In this document: positions 62,459 through 64,000 of the stretch, one piece after another | Layout: each line of letters begins with the position of its first letter | Numbering within the stretch: the stretch's first letter is position 1 | Position numbers and translations under genes: made by a program | Notes under the pieces: generated by a model | Seen by the model: the letters and a program-made list of their open reading frames with translations, nothing else | Database searches by the model: none | What the model was told of the DNA's origin: nothing | Assembly (NCBI GenBank): GCA_023423935.1 | Contig: JAFAEQ010000070.1 | Location: 37,263 to 101,262, forward strand | Direction: 5' to 3' | Length of the DNA stretch: 64,000 nt | DNA from: Pseudomonadota bacterium | GTDB taxonomy: Bacteria > Pseudomonadota > Gammaproteobacteria > Steroidobacterales > Steroidobacteraceae

Positions 62459-63508
62459 ATGACAGACGGTAGACAGCAAATCGCTCACGGCGCGGCGCTG
62501 GACTTCGTACTGGCGCTGCGACGGCGTTGGGCCGACACGGTTTATCCGCAGTTGCGCAGCGAGTTCGAATCGGCGTTGCCAGCTGCTTACGCGGTCGATG
62601 CCGCGGTGGTGGCCGACACGGTCCACGCACTTCCGTTGTATCCGTGGTTCGCGTGGCTCGAACGTGGCTCGCAGAAAATGTTGTGGCGTGCGACGGCCGA
62701 TGCAGTTCGCGGCAAGAAGATCGAAAAGACGAGCGGGCCTGCCAGCGTGCGGCTCGATCCCAACCTGGAGATGCCGGCGTGGTACGCCGATTGGGATATT
62801 CATCTGCAGCCCGGCGGTGTATGGCGCGACGACGAGTCGGCACTCACGTATGAGCTGGGTGCGAAGCTCGTCATGCTCGGCGACAACGACGACTATCGCT
62901 TCCATCATCTGCTGGTCGAAACGGCGGTGCCGAAGCGTGAGTATCGTCGCATCCTCGATCTGGGTTGCGGCTTCGGCAAATCGACCTGGCCTTTCAAGAA
63001 ATATTTCCCGAATGCCGAGGTCTTCGGCGTCGATCTCGCGGGGCCTTGTGTGGAGCTCGCCGCGCAGCGCGCCAGCGAGCAAGGTCTGGCGATCGAATTC
63101 CGTCAGGCCAATGCCACGCAGACAGGACTCGAGTCGGGCTCGGTCGATCTCGTGAGCTCGACCATGTTCGTGCACGAAGTGCCACCCGATGTACTGCCCG
63201 AAGTGTTTGCAGAGTGCGCGCGCGTGCTCGCGCCGGGTGGCGTGCTGCGCTTCCTTGATTTCCACAAGACGGGCGATGCCTTCCGCGACCTCGCGATGGT
63301 CGAGCACGGCGCTCGCAACAACGAGCCGTACCTGCCGATGTCGGTTGCCTCGAACCTCGTTCGCATGGCGGAGCAGGCCGGTCTCACCAACGTGCGCTGG
63401 CGCGCATTCGATGAGCGTCGCGAGGGCCTTCTTGCGGATCTCACATGGCCCGCACGCAAAGAGTGGCACTTCCCCTGGGCCGTCCTTGAAGCGGAGAAAC
63501 CCGCATGA
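62459..63508 (+). CDS. SAM-dependent methyltransferase
   Basis: The protein has 349 residues from an ATG at 62459 (a TTG frame opens at 62438 within the repeat). A long N-terminal region (about 1-165) precedes the Rossmann domain: motif I RILDLGCGFGKSTWPFK, motif II VFGVDLAGPCVELA, then SVDLVSSTMFVHEV and LAPGGVLRFLDFHKTG. The 118-bp element lies directly upstream and may carry its leader. It overlaps the next gene by four bases. The substrate is unknown. Confidence 0.85.
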   Translation: MTDGRQQIAHGAALDFVLALRRRWADTVYPQLRSEFESALPAAYAVDAAVVADTVHALPLYPWFAWLERGSQKMLWRATADAVRGKKIEKTSGPASVRLDPNLEMPAWYADWDIHLQPGGVWRDDESALTYELGAKLVMLGDNDDYRFHHLLVETAVPKREYRRILDLGCGFGKSTWPFKKYFPNAEVFGVDLAGPCVELAAQRASEQGLAIEFRQANATQTGLESGSVDLVSSTMFVHEVPPDVLPEVFAECARVLAPGGVLRFLDFHKTGDAFRDLAMVEHGARNNEPYLPMSVASNLVRMAEQAGLTNVRWRAFDERREGLLADLTWPARKEWHFPWAVLEAEKPA

Positions 63509-63807
63509 TGTATCGAAACAATGTCCTCGACGCAGAACGCCTGGCCGGACTCGTGTTCGAACTCGCCTCGCAACTGCAAGTCGAACGCAGCCAGCGTGTC
63601 GCGCTGGAACTCGCACTGGAACGTGCCGGTGTGTTGAAGCCGGACGCGGTCGCATCTCTCGCAGGCGATGACGAACTGCGTCGACGCAGCAACGGCGAGC
63701 TGGACCAGGCGATGGCAAAACTCCTGCGAGTGCTGACGGAGAGCGCAGACCCGCGCGGTCCGCTGCGTGGCGAGATTGCCCCTACAGCCAAGGAAGAGTT
63801 TCGCTAA
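63505..63807 (+). CDS. Small hypothetical protein coupled to the methyltransferase
   Basis: The protein has 100 residues, starting at an ATG that overlaps the methyltransferase stop (ATGA). It is almost all helical and charged (FELASQLQVERSQRVALELALERAG) with no signal peptide or known motif. Its stop overlaps the next start (TAATG). Tight coupling suggests that it helps one of the flanking enzymes. No function is proposed. Confidence 0.7.
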   Translation: MMYRNNVLDAERLAGLVFELASQLQVERSQRVALELALERAGVLKPDAVASLAGDDELRRRSNGELDQAMAKLLRVLTESADPRGPLRGEIAPTAKEEFR

Positions 63808-63857
63808 TGGCTCGCTCCCATATCGAGTTCGTACAGTCGCAGCTGTTGCCATGGCGC
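63807..63857 (+). pseudogene. Start of a cupin-like gene, cut off by a chimeric junction
   Basis: The reading begins MARSHIEFVQSQLLPWR, an N-terminus typical of ChrR-like cupin proteins, directly coupled to the gene before it. At 63858 a run of 16 G begins and the sequence no longer continues the protein. The true gene is probably intact in the organism and only broken in this assembly. Confidence 0.55.
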
Positions 63858-64000
63858 GGGGGGGGGGGGGGGGAGCGGGGGCGCGGCGAGGGGAGGCGGG
63901 GGGGGGGCGTCGGGCGTCGGGGTGGCGTTCGAGCCGACGACGCAGTAACCGGTGCGGCACACGCGGCCGGTGGTGCAGTCGGAGTCGACCGCGCAGGTGT
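63858..64000. other. Poly-G junction and likely foreign sequence at contig end
   Basis: It has runs of 16 G (63858-63873) and 10 G (63898-63907) in a stretch made almost only of G and C. Beyond this, the minus strand reads TCAVDSDCTTGRVCRTGYC followed by a Pro-rich stretch, a Cys-pattern typical of myxobacterial-type secreted proteins and unlike anything else in the window. Confidence 0.65.

Noticed and set aside
63103..63960. A minus-strand frame reading Pro/Arg-rich then through the methyltransferase
   Set aside because: It crosses the poly-G chimeric junction and is antisense to two supported genes.
1..64000. tRNA, rRNA, CRISPR arrays, integrase or transposase genes
   Set aside because: None could be supported by reading either strand; regular spaced repeats were limited to Calx-beta coding repeats and the PDSV repeat.

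Overview
The window is about 64 kb of GC-rich DNA with densely packed genes. The organism is most likely a gammaproteobacterium. BipA/TypA, a GlrK-QseG-GlrR set, an SrkA-type kinase and a prpCDB operon all fit that placement. The mix of DUF1800/DUF1501 pairs with an EpsEFG exopolysaccharide system suggests a Steroidobacteraceae-like lineage, but this is inference. No tRNA, rRNA, CRISPR array or transposase gene was seen. The last ~140 bases look like an assembly chimera.

Left part (1-11.9 kb, all minus strand). Two paralogous modules each pair a secreted Calx-beta/DUF1800 protein with a Tat-exported DUF1501 protein 12 nt downstream. They are interleaved with a Calx-beta lipoprotein carrying a GH12-like end and with a truncated Calx-beta protein. 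One module is preceded by a convincing c-di-GMP (GEMM-I) riboswitch, with a second, partial GEMM-like element upstream of it. The other module and the GH12-like gene share a near-identical promoter box. This is the most interesting region: a c-di-GMP-controlled set of large secreted proteins of unknown function.

Exopolysaccharide region (12.1-40.2 kb). A nine-gene minus-strand operon encodes export (EpsE), chain length (EpsF), a BY-kinase-like protein (EpsG), two GT2 enzymes, a flippase, a GMC oxidoreductase with its small Tat-signal partner, and a GT32 enzyme. It ends in a clear terminator. After it come a DUF1080 lipoprotein, a pyruvyl transferase, a DUF218 protein, a methyltransferase and a CgeB-like glycosyltransferase. 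A CDP-hexose cassette follows (3,5-epimerase-like, SAF-domain dehydrogenase, class III aminotransferase, RfbF, PIG-L deacetylase, RfbG). Then come a phosphopantetheinyl transferase, a WcaJ-like priming transferase, the GlrK-QseG-GlrR two-component system and galE.

Housekeeping and signalling (40.3-49.6 kb). This part holds an SrkA-like kinase, a metalloprotease-like lipoprotein with a small lipoprotein partner, typA, and a 1185-residue PAS/GAF/GGDEF/EAL protein. That protein could set the c-di-GMP level read by the riboswitch.

Metabolic part (49.8-64 kb). The prpC-prpD-prpB methylcitrate operon is divergent from a LysR regulator. It is followed by a bicupin lipoprotein, an AraC regulator and formaldehyde detoxification genes (gfa, frmA). 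A LysR/MFS/VOC cassette comes next, bracketed by two inverted copies of a 118-bp element. A methyltransferase, a small protein and a broken cupin-like gene lie at the chimeric end.
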